Assembly (NCBI GenBank): GCA_023846275.1
Contig: CM043865.1
Location: forward strand, 8,792,068-8,856,067
Direction of reading: 5' to 3'
Source: Vanilla planifolia
Lineage: Eukaryota; Streptophyta; Magnoliopsida; Asparagales; Orchidaceae
DNA length: 64,000 nucleotides
Position numbers and translations under genes: made by a program. Position 1 is the stretch's first letter. Each line of letters starts with the position of its first letter. The notes under the pieces were generated by a model. It was not told the DNA's origin, made no database searches, and saw nothing but the letters and a program-made list of their open reading frames with translations. This document shows, piece by piece, positions 1 through 13,900 of the stretch.

Positions 1-369
1 TTAGGATTGACCTTGCTCTCCAAAATAGATTTTCAACGTTAACATTTAGGACAAAACTCTCAACTTATTTTTAAATAAAAATATATTTCTCAAGTTCGTC
101 CGCTATTAATTTTCTCTGGCCAATTAGTTGGGATTCGCGCATATATTCAATTAAATCCTATTCAAACCTTGAACTGGAATAGTGAAATTCGTACGTGAAA
201 AATGAACAAAGATCCTTGTTGCATCGTCTGCAAAAATAGATAATTGTAGTATACGCAAAGACATATTTCTTGCATCTATTGATGTACGCTTCCAAATCTT
301 CTGAAAACTGTAATTGACGAACTGCGTACATTAGCAATGCAGTAGATGAGAAAGGAAAGATATTTGAAC
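1..369 (-). other. Start of GILT-like gene intron 1
   Basis: By gene structure this is the 5' part of the first intron of the minus-strand GILT-like gene. It is AT-rich and shows no coding similarity to the expected second exon on either strand. Confidence 0.6.
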
Positions 370-618
370 CTGGCAGATGATAGTGCCATTGGACTTAATC
401 CTGGCGTTCCCATAGGGGACGAGGTCGAGGTCGACTACGTCGATTAGGCCATTGTCGAATATCTTCGATAGGTAGTTGACGATGAACTTGGCGCTGTAAG
501 GGCAGAGGGACTCGTAGTACAGAGCCACCTGGACCTTCTCGCCTCGACCAGCGCTGACCGCAGAAATGGAGCAGAGGATAACGACGACGAATGAGAGAAG
601 GATCCTACACAGGCCCAT
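370..618 (-). CDS. GILT-like thiol reductase, first exon (gene runs off left edge)
   Basis: First coding exon, 83 codons, of a gamma-interferon-inducible lysosomal thiol reductase (GILT) family protein, a soluble secretory-pathway enzyme family that reduces disulfides with a thioredoxin-like CxxC site. Residues 1-23 form a hydrophobic signal peptide. The family core LYYESLCPYSAKF follows at residues 33-45, and the stretch ending LVPYGNARI is typical of the family. An N-glycosylation sequon NGT begins at residue 77. The exon ends after CAG at 370, directly followed on the minus strand by a GT donor (369-368), which is where plant GILT genes split. The start is the ATG at 618-616; the frame stays open upstream to a GTG but contains no earlier ATG, so I do not extend it. 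The active-site motif reads CPYS instead of CxxC, so the second catalytic cysteine is absent. Later exons lie left of position 1; nothing in 1-369 matches the next family block. Confidence 0.87.
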
Positions 619-1630
619 CGCAGCGAAGAAGATTCCAGCGATCGAGCAGGAATTAGCTCCCACAAAGTGATGCCCGTCGAATTACGATGCTATCGGAAGC
701 GTGTCCAGCAAAATTATCGAATAGATTTTAATATCGAGCCAGGCCAAAAATAAATAAATAAAGTTTAAAAAAATAAAGACCATCGATTCTAAGAGGCAGA
801 CTTGATAAATCTGTATGCTCCTCGTAGTTTTAATAGTTATGATTGAGATTCGTTTACTGTATTTGAATATAATTTTGCTTTAAAAATAAGATTTTAATCT
901 TTAGTGATCAATTTTATATACAGTTTGTTATTAAGATTTTTAAAAATTTGAGGTTGACGTCATTTTTCTAAAAAATTTAAATATTATATACTTATTTTTT
1001 ATCCACCAAAAAATTAAATAATAATCTTATCTTTTTAACAAAACATTTCAAATGCTTTTTATCAAATATCTATCCATTTGGAGCATATAATCTTACCTTG
1101 CCAACTCTAATTTGTTTATACCATGCAACTTTTTAACTTCCATCGTTGAAACAAATAAAGCTTAATTGATTAATGAAAGAATATACTTTGTTAAATGTCT
1201 ATGTTACACTCCATTTGTTTATGTCTAGTCACTTTTTTACTTCTATCATCAAAATCAATGCAACTTGGTTGATTTATAAAACATACATTTTGAATCAAAA
1301 AATAATCAACCTTGTCATCATTCATTTATCTTAACTTATCTAATTAGATTATAAATTGATGATAAGAGAGAGTAAAAGAACAAAACTTATTATGAAAAAT
1401 CTATTAAAGTATAGTGGATTTTTTTAATGTTTTCATTATCTTCTTGCTTTTATTACAAGTGATATACCAAACCACATGGATAACAAAGAGAATAATCTCC
1501 AACAAATAACACAATATATTTGCCCTAGCCAGTGTCTCCTTGCCTAACCATTAGGGTCCTTTTCTTTATGAAGATGAGGAGCCTTTATGATTTCTAAGAA
1601 AAAACTTTAATGTTAAAATAGGAGCACTAG
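619..1630. other. Intergenic, upstream of GILT-like gene
   Basis: This stretch holds the 5' leader and presumptive promoter of the minus-strand GILT-like gene. A run of TTTATTTATTT on the minus strand (about 748-762) is a weak TATA-like candidate 130-145 bases upstream of the ATG, but nothing marks a transcription start clearly. The rest is AT-rich with no coding potential that I can recognise. Confidence 0.4.
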
Positions 1631-2900
1631 GATGTTCACACAAGCAAAAGATAAATTATAAAATAATAAATTAAAATAATACAAAATAAAATAGTAATAG
1701 TTTTATAAATTCTTGAATATACTTATTAAAGAATCTTATTTTAAAAACTCTTATTTATTTTAAAAACTTTTGATGTGAAAAGTACAAAAAAATAAATACA
1801 TAAATTTTTAGATGATTTGATCTCAAATATCAAATTTATATCCACCTCTAATTACAAAAGATTAAGCTTCCAATATTAATCACCATTTATAGATATGGGT
1901 AGGCAAAACCCTTATATCAATTTATAGCCTATAATATTAACTTAGAAGACCTTACAATCAATAGCCCACATGAGCTCATAATATCAAGTTGAAAGATTCT
2001 ACAATACTAGTCTATATGAGCTTATATATCATAGGATTAGAGGCCTCTATAAACAGTGGCAAAATAGCTAAACAAAATGATATAAATATCTAAATACAAT
2101 GTCTCATAACATGTATAAAAAAAATAAAACTTAAAACACAAGTCCTTATATCTCAATAATTAATTCAAAAAACCTACTAAATCAACATATAAAAGCTTAT
2201 AAAGGATATTCCATTAGTTTAGTGTAATTCTTAGTTGAATGGTTGAGAAAAGATGAATGTACCTTACTTTTTATTTTAGCCTAATCATTTTAGCTAATTC
2301 TTTAAAGAAAGTAATGATCTTCAAATAAATATGCTCTTAAATAATCTTCAATGATTCATTAGCTTTCTTTAATGTTTAAATATCATTTATAAACATTTAT
2401 ATTACTTTTTAATGGCTCCAAACACTCTCATTAGTTCTCTAATAACTAAAATAAAAAATTTTGGATTTTAATCAAACAAATTATTATAGACTAAAATATG
2501 TTAGATATATGTCTCTATTATTTTAGATCATCTTATTCTATTGAGTATCTTATCATAACATACTTAGATCTTAGCTCATAAATACATCATAGTTCAATGA
2601 TCATTTCAAATATATCATGTCTTTAGTATATTAATCTCTACATAAAATGCTAATACTAATTAAGGACATCTTAATTGTATCATCTTTTCTCACATGCCTT
2701 ACAAAAAAAATAATAGAAGAAAATATGGCATCTCCATAGAGGAGGGTGAATTGCACTTAAAATCTAAAAGAAAATATGCAATAAGAATAGTTAGGATTTT
2801 TAATACTGAGAAGCTAGTCAAACACATTTTGACAATTCTAAACAATCATGGTATCTATTCTTCATGTGCAAAATTAAAACGGAGCATAGAATTGTAGTTA
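1630..2900 (-). repeat. Possible decayed copia-type LTR remnants
   Basis: Around 1795-1850 the text 'aatttttagatgatttgatct...atatccacctc' resembles the U5-side block of the LTR family seen intact at 25032-25075 (aatttttaagtggttcgact...acgtccaccccc). A GAGGAGGGTGAATTG string at 2740 resembles the start of the same LTRs. The copies are so decayed that borders cannot be drawn, and chance similarity cannot be excluded for the second block. Confidence 0.35.
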
Positions 2901-4130
2901 AGGCTCAAAATTCACACTAAGACACATAAATGACAAAAAATGGATTATTGGGCCCATTATCATTGACTTTTCCATTCTTCATTGCCTTTGTCGCTTGCCA
3001 TTAGCCTAACCTAACTTTATAATGGTTGACCTGAGCAGACTTTGGCCAAAATAAATCAACAATTGGGTCTTCTGATCCCATTCTAGATTACAAGATTATG
3101 AACCCCATGAATGCATCTAATTTTCTATGCTATGTTGACCTGCCAAATAGATTCATCAACAACACAATTCAAGTGACCCACAAGCACACCCAGATTTGTA
3201 GATGTCACGTGAACTTGACACTTTAACTGAACATCATATTAGTTTTGTGAAACCTATGAACACACACAAATCTATTGATGTCATATTCCAACCTGTCAAT
3301 CAACTAATGACACTTTGACCCATGAATGAATGTGGATCTTATGATGCCTTGGCAACTCAAGAATCCCAAAGATTAGTGAATCTCTAAAAAATGGGAGGCT
3401 TACCCTTTGAAAAGAATGATCATTACATGAGTGAAAGTTTCTTTTTTTCATTGTGTCTTGTTGAGGTTTAATATTGATAATAATAAGAACTCTAAGGTAC
3501 TGATTCAACAGGCTGAGTACTAGAATGAGAGATGTGAGGCCTAAGTGGTGAGATGTCATGCCAATTTATCTACAACTCTATGACATTATCTTCTTATCAT
3601 CGTCACATAATGATTCTCTTTCACTTTTTTATTCCTTTTTTTGTCATTTCTTTTTCATTATGATATCTTATTTTCATTTCATTACTTAAAATTTACTTGA
3701 ATTTGTCACCTCTTCTTAACATCATCTTTCCTACTTTTTATGATTCAATTTTTTAAGTAATTTGGATTATCATTACATATAAATTACTTCTTTACTCTAG
3801 TTTTTTATGATTCTTAATATGGTCTTTCATTGTTTTCAATTTTATGCTCAAATAATATTTTTTTTTTCTTTCTTTATCACAAGATCAGTTTTATCAAATC
3901 CTTTTTTGAGTACTTTGTCTCTATGTTATTAAAGTAGTTGAGAACTTAGCATACAAAGTGACCCATGTGTTGCTCCTAGTCTCCTTTTAATTAAAATTTG
4001 CCTTAAATGAGTGTCACTTGCTGTTGCTTTTTAAAATTTCTCATAGTTATCTTTCAAAATTTTTTTATTCCTAACATGTGTATGCTAATCTCTAAGTACT
4101 TCTTATTATGTGCACTACCAATTAAACATC
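2900..4130. other. Intergenic, no gene seen
   Basis: AT-rich noncoding DNA with a slightly GC-richer part at 2940-3300 that reads like old LTR sequence (several TTGACC and TGACCT words). No frame shows a recognisable domain, and the short open frames on both strands look accidental. Confidence 0.4.
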
Positions 4131-6740
4131 AAGCATGGCGTCAAAGTTTAGTTATGCTAGTGCTCACAACACTAATAATAAGTTAAAACTAAAGTAGACC
4201 TTTTCATTTCTGTTAGCACATAATCTTGTAAAAAAAGAATAATAAAGAGAGCAATAAATTGATGAAAAGAGGTTTTTTCTCCAAAAGAGAACTTTGTATG
4301 TGCATGAGATCGACATAACTTATACCATGGAGCACCCACAAATTGGCCAAGTACACATGACCCTTAAATAGCTCTTAACTATATTAGAAATTATGGAAGC
4401 CAAGCTAAAAGAATATGGAATTAGGATCACTTAGCTAGAGTTAGCTCCAAATGAGTTTATCCTATTTGAACTTGACATTATCAACCCACCTAATTAAATG
4501 CCTATTATGATCAATGAACTTTTTCTAAGATGATATAAAGAAAATGATAACAACAAACTCATGAAGCCTATAAATGTGACATACTCATCTTGGATGGTAC
4601 CTTAAACCACAAAAACTACTAAGAGTGGGAAGTAGCCATTGACCATTATTTTTAATGGTTTAGACTTAGTAAGGAATGAGTATTGTCTACCCAAATAAAG
4701 TTGGACAAACAAGCTTAACTATTTATAGAAACTATAAACACTCATAGTTAATAAAGAAGACCACTTCCCATAAGAGCTAGGAATGAGTTTAATAGAATTC
4801 TAGGAGACAAATACATATCCCACTCTTACAAGAATTAGTTGACCAATGATACTACTTAACTTAAAGAGAAAAGTTGGTTAATTATTACATTACTCGTTTC
4901 AAGGAGTTTCATTTGTGTTGTGGCGTCAATGAAGATCCTTTGGTTACTCTCTTCTAATTTTGAGATGTGCTTAAAGAAGATATTAGAGAGAGCTTTTCAT
5001 GCATAACATTCACATTTTAGAAGAGGCCAATAAGTTATTTATGAGTTTGGGCACTTTTAGAAACTTTATCCAATCAAAACAGTTAAGCTAACGCAAAAGT
5101 TAACCTTTATACCTAATAATCCTTAACTATCCAAAAGTCACCTACCAACATTTTCCTCTCTAAGCTCTATCCCTAAACTCATTGTAAAACCCAATCAATC
5201 GATTAACCAATCACTTGAAGTAATTTGTTTCCAATGTTAAGGATGAAGTCATATGGTAGCCCAATTCTTATATAACAAATAAGCTATATTGAGATAAAGA
5301 AGTGTGAGAAATTTAACACTTGTGAAGAAGGAATATGCTTCTTATTCTAACTTAGCCAACAAATACTATGAGCAAGAAGATGGAACACCATCAAGGACAT
5401 TGAACTTATTATAGTTGTAAGATGTAGCTTCACCCAACATAAAAGTATGTGAAGATTTGAGGTTTATCACCATTTTGCATACCTTCATTAAACTTTGAGA
5501 AAATGGTTGTAGGGTCATCACAAACTGTAGTAGTAGCATGCATGTCATTTCATCTAATAATATAGCATGTTTTGGACTTACCAACATTCACCACCCAACC
5601 CATTTATTATTTTTTAGATTAATAAAACATCCATTCCTAAATAAGAAATAATGTATTCAATTAAATTTGGCTTGTATTTAGAAGATACTTTATGTGATGT
5701 AGTTCTTATATAGGTAGAAAGTATCATCTTAGGGTGACTCTAGTTATATGATCAGAATGCTCTTCTCAATAATAAAGCCAAAACTTAAATGTTCACACAT
5801 TAAGGCCATAAATTTAACATACACCCATCACTACCTAGAGACTATGTCCAACCCATTAAAAGAAGCTAGCCATTATCCCAGATAAGAAAATATAATTTAT
5901 GTCTCATAGTGAAATAAATTAAGAATTTATTGATAGAGTTATCATTTAAGCCATAGTAGTGAGAGAAATCTCTAATAAGATACTTGATATAGTAATGCAT
6001 TCTCATAAACCCATTTTATCTAGCATCCTTACTATTTTTATTGAGAAATCACAAAGTTTATCACCTCTTCATGGCATTTAACATACCATAAACCTCATAT
6101 TAAGAGCTAGTCTATCAAATTTGTCATACCAAAGGATGAAACCTTTTAAACACCAAGCACTCACCTGATAAGTGCAAGAGTTATTTGACAAAGGCTTCAT
6201 ACTATAAAGTCTCAACCCATGTGTTGTTCCTACCAACCTAGCCCCTGAAAAAGATAACTCATGAAGAGTTTGTATTGATACTAAAGTCATTAATAAAATA
6301 ACTATAAATTATAGGTTCTTTATCTTATGCTTAGATGACTTGTTAGACTAAATGAGTGGAGCAATTATTTTTTCCAAAATTAACTTAAAATATAGATACC
6401 ACCAAGTAGGATCTGGTCATAAGATGAATGAAAAATTTTATTTAACAGAAGGGATGACATATAAGTGGTTAGTCATGCCCTTTGGCTTAATAAATATATC
6501 AAAGATATTTATGAGAATAATGATCCAAATATTTTTGTCCTACTTAATAAAATTTGTAGGAATTTACTTTGATGGTATCTTAATCTTTAATCATAACTTT
6601 AAACTCCACTCAGAATATTTTAGTAAGATTTTCTTTACTCTTAGGGAGAATTACCTTTACATCAACCTTAAAAAACGCATCTTTGTTATTAATCACATGG
6701 ACTTTTTAGGTTTCATAGTCTTTGAATAACATATTGTATC
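4130..6740 (+). mobile_element. Ty3/gypsy retrotransposon remnant (gag plus RT)
   Basis: Decayed plus-strand Ty3/gypsy element. A gag block at about 4730-5040 reads through several stops and frameshifts with the family pattern KYIP...YKN..., then GVNEDP and a following RFEMCLKEDIRES-like stretch (retrotransposon capsid). From about 5930 a second coding block begins with the linker that precedes reverse transcriptase, then the RT itself at 6100-6729. No protease, RNase H, integrase or LTR could be assigned, so both ends are approximate. It lies just upstream of the receptor kinase gene, about 350 bases from its start codon. Confidence 0.75.
6100..6729 (+). pseudogene. Gypsy reverse transcriptase fragment
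   Basis: The longest readable part is 6352-6726. It carries the Ty3/gypsy RT landmarks in order: LSGA-like MSGAIIFSKI, YHQV, WLVMPFGL, FMR, the catalytic box as YFDG (normally YFDD) and LRENYLYINLKK, ending in a FLGF motif. Upstream, with stops, come VPTNLAPEKD and a degraded version of the CIDSRAINKIT block. The loss of one catalytic aspartate and the in-frame stops upstream show it is dead. Confidence 0.85.
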
Positions 6741-7093
6741 AATGCCATCTAAGTAATATTTTAAGAAGTTGTTAAATTTTTTTATTATTTGGATAGAAAC
6801 TATAAAAAAAATTTCCTATTATGTTATACCTTTGTCATCCAAAATTTGAGTGATATTTAAGTGAGAATTTTACAACGACAAAATAATGCTTTTAAAAAAA
6901 TATTATTTCAGGATATTAACAATAATATTAATGTCCTGGTTGTTAAAATGAAATCCGCCGAACTCCAAAATTCCTATGGGCGTTTCCGCGTGAAAGCATT
7001 GGCACAAATCGAAGAAGAACACCGTTAACCCGGCTCCCTTGCGACTTTCTTCTACCCCATTTCTCCGACGTTCCAAACCTTCTCAAGCCGCAA
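6741..7093 (+). promoter_or_regulatory. Upstream region and 5' leader of the receptor kinase gene
   Basis: AT-rich up to about 6940, then an abrupt rise in GC that continues into the coding exon. This is expected to hold the promoter and 5' UTR of the kinase gene. I see no unambiguous TATA box. The leader is C-rich and pyrimidine-rich (about 7030-7085), common in plant 5' UTRs. Confidence 0.4.
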
Positions 7094-7910
7094 ATGTCGA
7101 AGGCATCCTATTTCTTCATATTCCTCCTGCCTGTCTTGCTCCTCTTCCTCAAGGCTGCAGCAAAACCCTGCCCCCCGTGCGGCTCCACGGCAGTCCCCTT
7201 TCCCCTGAGCACCTCCCCTTCCTGCGGCGACCCTTCGTACACCGTCCGATGCGCTTCGAATTCCTCTCTCTTCTTCGACACTCTCACATCCTCATATTCT
7301 ATAATCTCAATCTCTCCGTCCTCTCAAGCACTAACCATTGGCATCCCCCCAATCCCGGCCTCACGGAACTCCCCCTCTGTCTGTACCGCCTCTGACTCGG
7401 CCTCTGGTGGCTTGACCCTTAACTCCTCGGCCCCCTTCAATATTTCCTCCTCAAACACCATATTCTTCCTTAATTGCACGTCCTCCATCCTCTCCTCCCC
7501 CCTAAACTGCTCCTCTTCAAGTCCCTGCCATGCCTACCTGAACTCCTCGGCCCCTGACGCCGCCGGAGCTGCTGCAGCCTGTAGGAGCTCGCCGATCTGC
7601 TGCTCCTTTCGCGCTGGAGGGTCTTCGACGGCGTACAACCTGAGAACGACCCCCACAGGATGCAGCGCTTATCGGAGTTTCGTCAATTTGGACACAGGGA
7701 GCACGCCAGTAGCGGAATGGGGATCGAATGAAGGCGTCCAGCTCGAATGGGCCGACCCGCCCGAACCGGCTTGCAGGAGTCAGGCGGATTGCGATGAGAT
7801 TACTGCCACATGTAGGGAAGATCCAACATCGGCTTCGGCATCAACGGCTAAAAGGTGTTTCTGTAACGACGAATTCCGCTGGGACTCCATCGCCGGCGTA
7901 TGTGTGAAAA
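7094..7910 (+). CDS. WAKL exon 1: signal peptide and ectodomain
   Basis: 817 bp, residues 1-272 plus one base. It contains the signal peptide and the extracellular part, rich in serine, cysteine and N-glycosylation sequons (NSS, NIS, NCT, NCS types). The donor GTAAGT at 7911 is the canonical choice; reading on would add an unrelated tail ending at 7993. GC content is far above the surrounding DNA, a habit of monocot 5' exons. Confidence 0.93.
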
Positions 7911-10900
7911 GTAAGTTTTCAACTCCTTTTTCTTATATTTACTGTCATATACTGTCAAAGTTTGTATTTGCATGCAAGCTTTGTCTGACTTAAAAAGACT
8001 ACTACAGAACACACTATTTGATAATCCTCTCAATAAAAAATAGACTATTAATTTCTCTTTCTTGGAAGACACGGCAATTGCTCGGACCGAGTTATTTTAT
8101 TGCCACAAAACTTTCACAATCCTTCAATTTGCTATTTTCCCGTTATTTTTGTTGTATTTTTATTTTTTTATGTCAGCTATATTTGCATATAAAAATTCGT
8201 TCAATGTTTTTGAAGTTAAATGTTATTGGTAATACTTTTAAACTTGAGAACAGCTAGATATGAAGCTATTAATCACTCTTGTCAAAAATATTACGAAAAA
8301 TTTGGATTTTTTTGATATTTAATAAAAATATTTTCACCAAAAGCAATTATTTTTTCTCATCATGTTATTTTTTAAAATTTACTTAAAATGTTAATATTCA
8401 TGTCAAATAAGTTGTGTTATGTTCCATAGTTTATTCGCTTTTGAATTCAGATACCATTTTCTTGTCAAAATAAACTTAAAATGCTCTTAACATATCTTCT
8501 TCCACTCGGTTTCCTTCTTTTTCTAGTTGCTATGGTTCATTTGTAAAGCGGGCAAGGTGCTGCTGAGATCTGTTTGTCAAACCGTTTCAAAACGTTCCTT
8601 TTCAAAAGTTGCTAGTTAAAATTTTAACAAATAATCTTTATCAGGATTTCCTTTTTATCAACATAATTTTAAAAAAAAATTAAAGTATTGTTTTCCTAAA
8701 ATCATGTATTATGTACATGCAAAGAAAAATTTAAAATAACTGTAACATGACCATCGATTTCTTAATTGTGATATTCTTTGCGTAGACCTTACGGACTGCG
8801 CAGACTGCGGCGGGTCAACGAACAATGCCCCTCTGATTGCTGGTAAGCTCTGCTTAATTAATCACTTAACATCAATACATATTAACACATTTCCGTTGGC
8901 TTAAAATTTCAGGTGTTGTCTCCGGCGTGAGCGCAGCAGCCCTGGTCTCCGCCGTAGGGCTTCTTCTCTACCGCCGCAACCGCCGAATCCGTCGAGCACG
9001 AGAGCGCCTCGCTCGGGAACGGGAAGAAATTCTGAACGCAAACAACCCCGGCGGTCGTTCGGCCAAGATTTTCTCTGGCCGTGAGCTCCGCCGCGCCACT
9101 TCTAACTTCTCCCGCGACAACCTATTAGGGTCCGGCGGCTATGGAGACGTGTACCGCGGCTCTCTCCCTGACGGCACCCCCATCGCAGTCAAATGCGCGA
9201 AGCTGGGCAGTACCAAGTCTACCGACCAGGTGCTCAACGAGGTGCGCATTCTGTCGCAGGTGAACCACCGATTCCTTGTTCGCCTCCTCGGCTGTTGCGT
9301 CGACCTTGCGCAGCCTCTTATGGTCTACGAGTTTATCCCCAACGGCACTCTATTCGACCACCTGGCCCGTGGGAGCCTATCCTGGCGTGGACGCCTAGCG
9401 GTCGCTCACCAGACTGCGGAGGGCCTGGCATACCTCCATTCCTCGGCTGTGCCGCCCATCTATCATCGCGACGTCAAGTCTAGCAACATTCTGCTTGACG
9501 AGAAACTCAACGCGAAGGTCTCTGATTTTGGCCTTTCCCGTCTTGCTGAAGCTGACCTCAGCCATGTCACTACCTGCGCACAGGTTAGCCTAATAAGGAA
9601 TTACTTCTTGCTGACTAATATTTTGTTATGCCCTAATTTGCCTCTGCCGTTATGTTTGGATATCAAAAGAAATCATCATTTTAAGTGCTTGCAATGCTAC
9701 TCAATACTGAATTGGACCGTTCGGGTTAAAGAGGCTCAGTTAAATGTTGTACAAAACGTAATAAAGTTTGGGTATTTTAAAGATAGGCTTTTTTCTCTTT
9801 TTTAAAGCTGTATTTTAGTCTCACCGTATAGTGAAGAGTGGACCATGAGGTTTTTCTATGTGGATTGGTTTGAATCTATTTAGATAAACTTGAAATGAGA
9901 GCTGTGTTTGTGCACACAAACTAATAGTTTAGAATTTTTTTTCCATGCATATGGTTAGCTTGTTATTTTGTCCAAATTTATTATTATAATTTATTTAAAT
10001 TAAATATTATAATAATCTTATCTTGATAGTTGTCTTATTTATTGGGTGATGTTATTAGGTAGGAGGATTGGGGTATGTTTTAGCTAGGTAATGGAATTAG
10101 TCTTGTTTGGATTAATTTGGAGTTATGCAAAATAATGTTTGGTGGAAATTTATCCCCAAACAAAAAATGGCCATGAGAGATTTGGGAAACTTTTAAATTG
10201 TTTTGCTTGCTTCATGAAAGGCATCTCCACTTCTATTTTTCCCATTTATTTAACAATACTTGTGTGCATGTTCAAAAAAAGATGGCAACTTATAAATTGT
10301 TTTGATTTGTTCTCTCTTTGAATATGCACAAAAGAGGAAATAGGCAAAAAGGAGGGGTAGAGATGTGTTTCATTAAGTACGCAAAACTTTTTATAGGATT
10401 TTGTGAAGTTATGAACTTAATTGATTAATGAAAAGATACCAACATGCAAGTGAATCCTCTACGGAGTCATGAGCAATAAAGCCTATTTGAATGAGTGTCA
10501 AGTAGAAAAATCCCCAAAAATTCCCATAGTATCCAATCCAATTTTCAAGTTGGATGGTATTGATATGGTCTACACCCCTCATGAATTGATTTAGGAAATA
10601 TATGCCACACCAACAAGGAATACAAATGGGTGATCTTAAGGTAGAGTATAAATTTTTATTAAGAGTGACAAATTAAATTGACAATTGTAATTAAGTTACT
10701 TCAATGAATCCAATAAATAAATCTTATGAACGCTTCCCAAATCTTTGTATAGTTCATTAGTTTCTGTAGTTGTTTGTAGAGGTTCCAAAAGAACATGATA
10801 GAGAAAATGATGTAGAATGAAATGAGAATTCTAGAATTATCTTTTAGATAAAACTTTTAAGATGATATCATACGAAATATTAGAAAATAAAAATTAAGAA

Positions 10901-13900
10901 TAGTCAAAGTTAGTTGACATGATGGAGAATTTAGTTGGTTATGGGTTATGTGGCTGGTCAAAATTAGTTATGATTTATGTTTTTGTAATATTAGTGATCA
11001 AGTTTATTTTAGTTATTATTTATATTAAGTTAGTTGTGATCAAAATTGTTTTAGATCTAGAAGTCTTTTTAGGTTATATTTATATAGTTTTAACATATCA
11101 TTTAATATATGAATTTTAGTGAAAAGTTTAATTTTTATTGTGTTTGTCTTGCTTATCTTCTCTCTACTTTAAATTTTTATTATTGTTTGAAGTATTTTTT
11201 TTTTTTTTTGCAATAAAGTAATATCATAGTGCAGAGAATGATCTTGTAAAGATGATAAGGAATGTACTTCTTATCTCTTGTCTTATTAATAATTATGACA
11301 ATTAGAGTTTGCAGATGAAAGCGTTATCCAAGGGTTAAGATATTTGAGAGATTTTTGATAAAGAGTATGAAGACACTCAAGATAAAAGTGCCCTTATACA
11401 AAATCAAAAGACAACATTAACAATCAAGAAAAAAGATAAGAAAAAACTCTTTATTCATTAAGGCTTTATATGAGGTCACATTTGAGAATGTGACATGTAC
11501 AAATAATGCAAAGCAAGCTTGGGAGGTACTGTAGAATACATACAAAGGTGATAATAAAATGAAGAAGGTACATCTTCAAACTTTGAAAAGTGAATGTGTA
11601 ATATTATAAATGAAGAAACCAAAAGTTGTTTTAGAGTATTCCACAAGATATTTTAAAGTAGCTTCACAATTAAAGAAACAGAAAAAAGAACAAAATGATC
11701 AAGAAAATTTCATTCATGGTTGCACCTGTGGATGTGGTCGAGAAAATATTTGAGGTCATAGAATATGTAGTCATGAGCAATGCTGTAGTAACTACAATAA
11801 CTATGAAAAAATCAACTGTATAAAGATAAAAAAAGTTAAAAAGGAAGTGACAAAAAATATAATAAAAAAATATTTATTTTTATAATTGTAATAAGTATGG
11901 GTATTATTCTTTAGAATATTGGTCAAAGTTTTTTAATTAAGTACATAAGAAAATCAGTTATATTAAAAAAGAAAACATTGAAAAGAAAATACTTTTGTTA
12001 ACAAGAAAAAAAGGAGACTATATAAATCAAAATTTATGGTATTTGAACTCCAAAGTAAACAATTATATGTGGACATAAAAAATATGTGGAGCTAAATAAA
12101 TCAATAGGTGGTCATGTCTCATTTAGAGATGCTTCTAAGATACAAATAAAATGTATTTGATAAGATTCTTATTCAATTCAAAGATGACACTGAGTAGTTT
12201 ATGTTTAATATTTATTATGTTTTGAAGAAGAAAATAATTATTTTTAGTTTTGGATAATTATTTGAAAAGGAATTTGATATACATATGAGAAATAAAAATA
12301 TTTATTTAAAAAGGAGAATGAATTTATTGCTCATATTCTTATGAAGCAAAATCATATATTTGTTCTCATTATTAAGTATGTTGTTATTAAATATTTAAGT
12401 ACTAATATAAAATATAGTTCTTGGCTATGACACTTAAAATTTGATTATCAATTTTGATGCTCTTAAACTTCTATTAAGTAAGAAAATGGTAAAGATGATG
12501 TTATATATTAATATACTAAATAAGTTGTGTGAAAGATGTGTATTTGGAAAGCATTTGAGAAGTTTTCTAAGGCAGTATTTCAATAAAGCAAACAAGCCTT
12601 TTTAACTTATTGACATCGATATTTATGGACTAATTACTCCAATTTCATTTAGAGGTTATCATTATTCACATTTATTGATTACTTTAGCAAGAGTTAGGGG
12701 TATATTTCTTAAAAAAAAATCAACAGTTTTTTAAATCATCAAAGAGTTTAAAGTCTTGATAGAAAACTAAAATGGCTATAAGATCAAAACAATGAGATTA
12801 GATCGTAGAGATGAATTTATATCTAAAGAGTTTGAGTTATATTGTAAAGTTTATGGTATATAAAGGACATTGATCACACCATATTTACTTCAATAAAATG
12901 GTATAATAAAGAGAGAATCGAACCATTCTTAACATTGTTCGAAGCATGCTAAAAACTAAGAAAATGTCAAAAAAAATTTGGACGAAGGATGTCAATTATG
13001 CAGTTTATTTGTTAAATCGAACCATTCTTAACATTGTTCGAAGCATGCTAAAAACTAAGAAAATGTCAAAAAAAATTTGGACGAAGGATGTCAATTATGC
13101 AATTTATTTGTTAAATAGATGTCCAATAAAGAATTTGAAAAAACTAAATCTGCAAGAAAAGTGGAGCCAATTCATGTTGAATGTATCACATTTTAAAATT
13201 TTGGATGCATAGCCTATGCTCATGTACTTGATAAAAAAGGGATTAAGTTAAAAGATAAGAGCATTCCGTGCATTTTCATTGCTTATGATGTTAGATCTAA
13301 AGTTTACAAATTTTATGAATCAAAAGAGAAAAAAGTTATTATAGTTCATGACATAGAGTTTCATGAAAATGATATGTGATATTAGAAAAACAACTTAATG
13401 ATACAAGAAGAAGAATAAATTATTAAGAAAAGTAGAGAAGTTATGTCGCCATCATCTCCTATGTCGTCATCAGATGAAGATGGTCATATAATACAATGGA
13501 TTAGAAGGATTCAAAATCCATGTTAATAAAATGTCTTCTTAGTTTTTTTTTGTTAATAAAAAATGATTACTCTTGATGATGCAATAAAAAATGAGAAATA
13601 AAAGAAGGATTTAGATAAGTAGACAATTTCTACTGAGAAGAACAAAATAAAAGAGCTCATTAATTTATCAAAGGGGCATAAACCTATTGATATAAAGTGG
13701 ATTCATAAAAATTAACAAGAACATACAATAAGAAATTAAAAAATATAAGACAAAACTTGTAGCAAAATGTTATACTCAAAAGGTTAAGGATTAATTATAA
13801 TAAAATTTTTGCTCTCATTGCTCAAATAGAAACTTTTCAATTAATGCTTGCAATAGTGGCTCAAAATAAATAAAAAGTTTTTCAACTTGATATAAAATCA

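Noticed and set aside
331..663. Longer GILT reading frame starting at 663
   Set aside because: The first codon is GTG, not ATG, and the frame runs past the GT donor at 369 into intron. The true exon is 370-618.
2694..2897. Small plus-strand frame, lysine-rich
   Set aside because: No domain, AT-driven composition, overlaps LTR-like text.
7039..7395. Second-frame open reading frame over WAKL exon 1
   Set aside because: Shadow of the GC-rich kinase exon; no domain, and the other frame encodes a clear receptor ectodomain.
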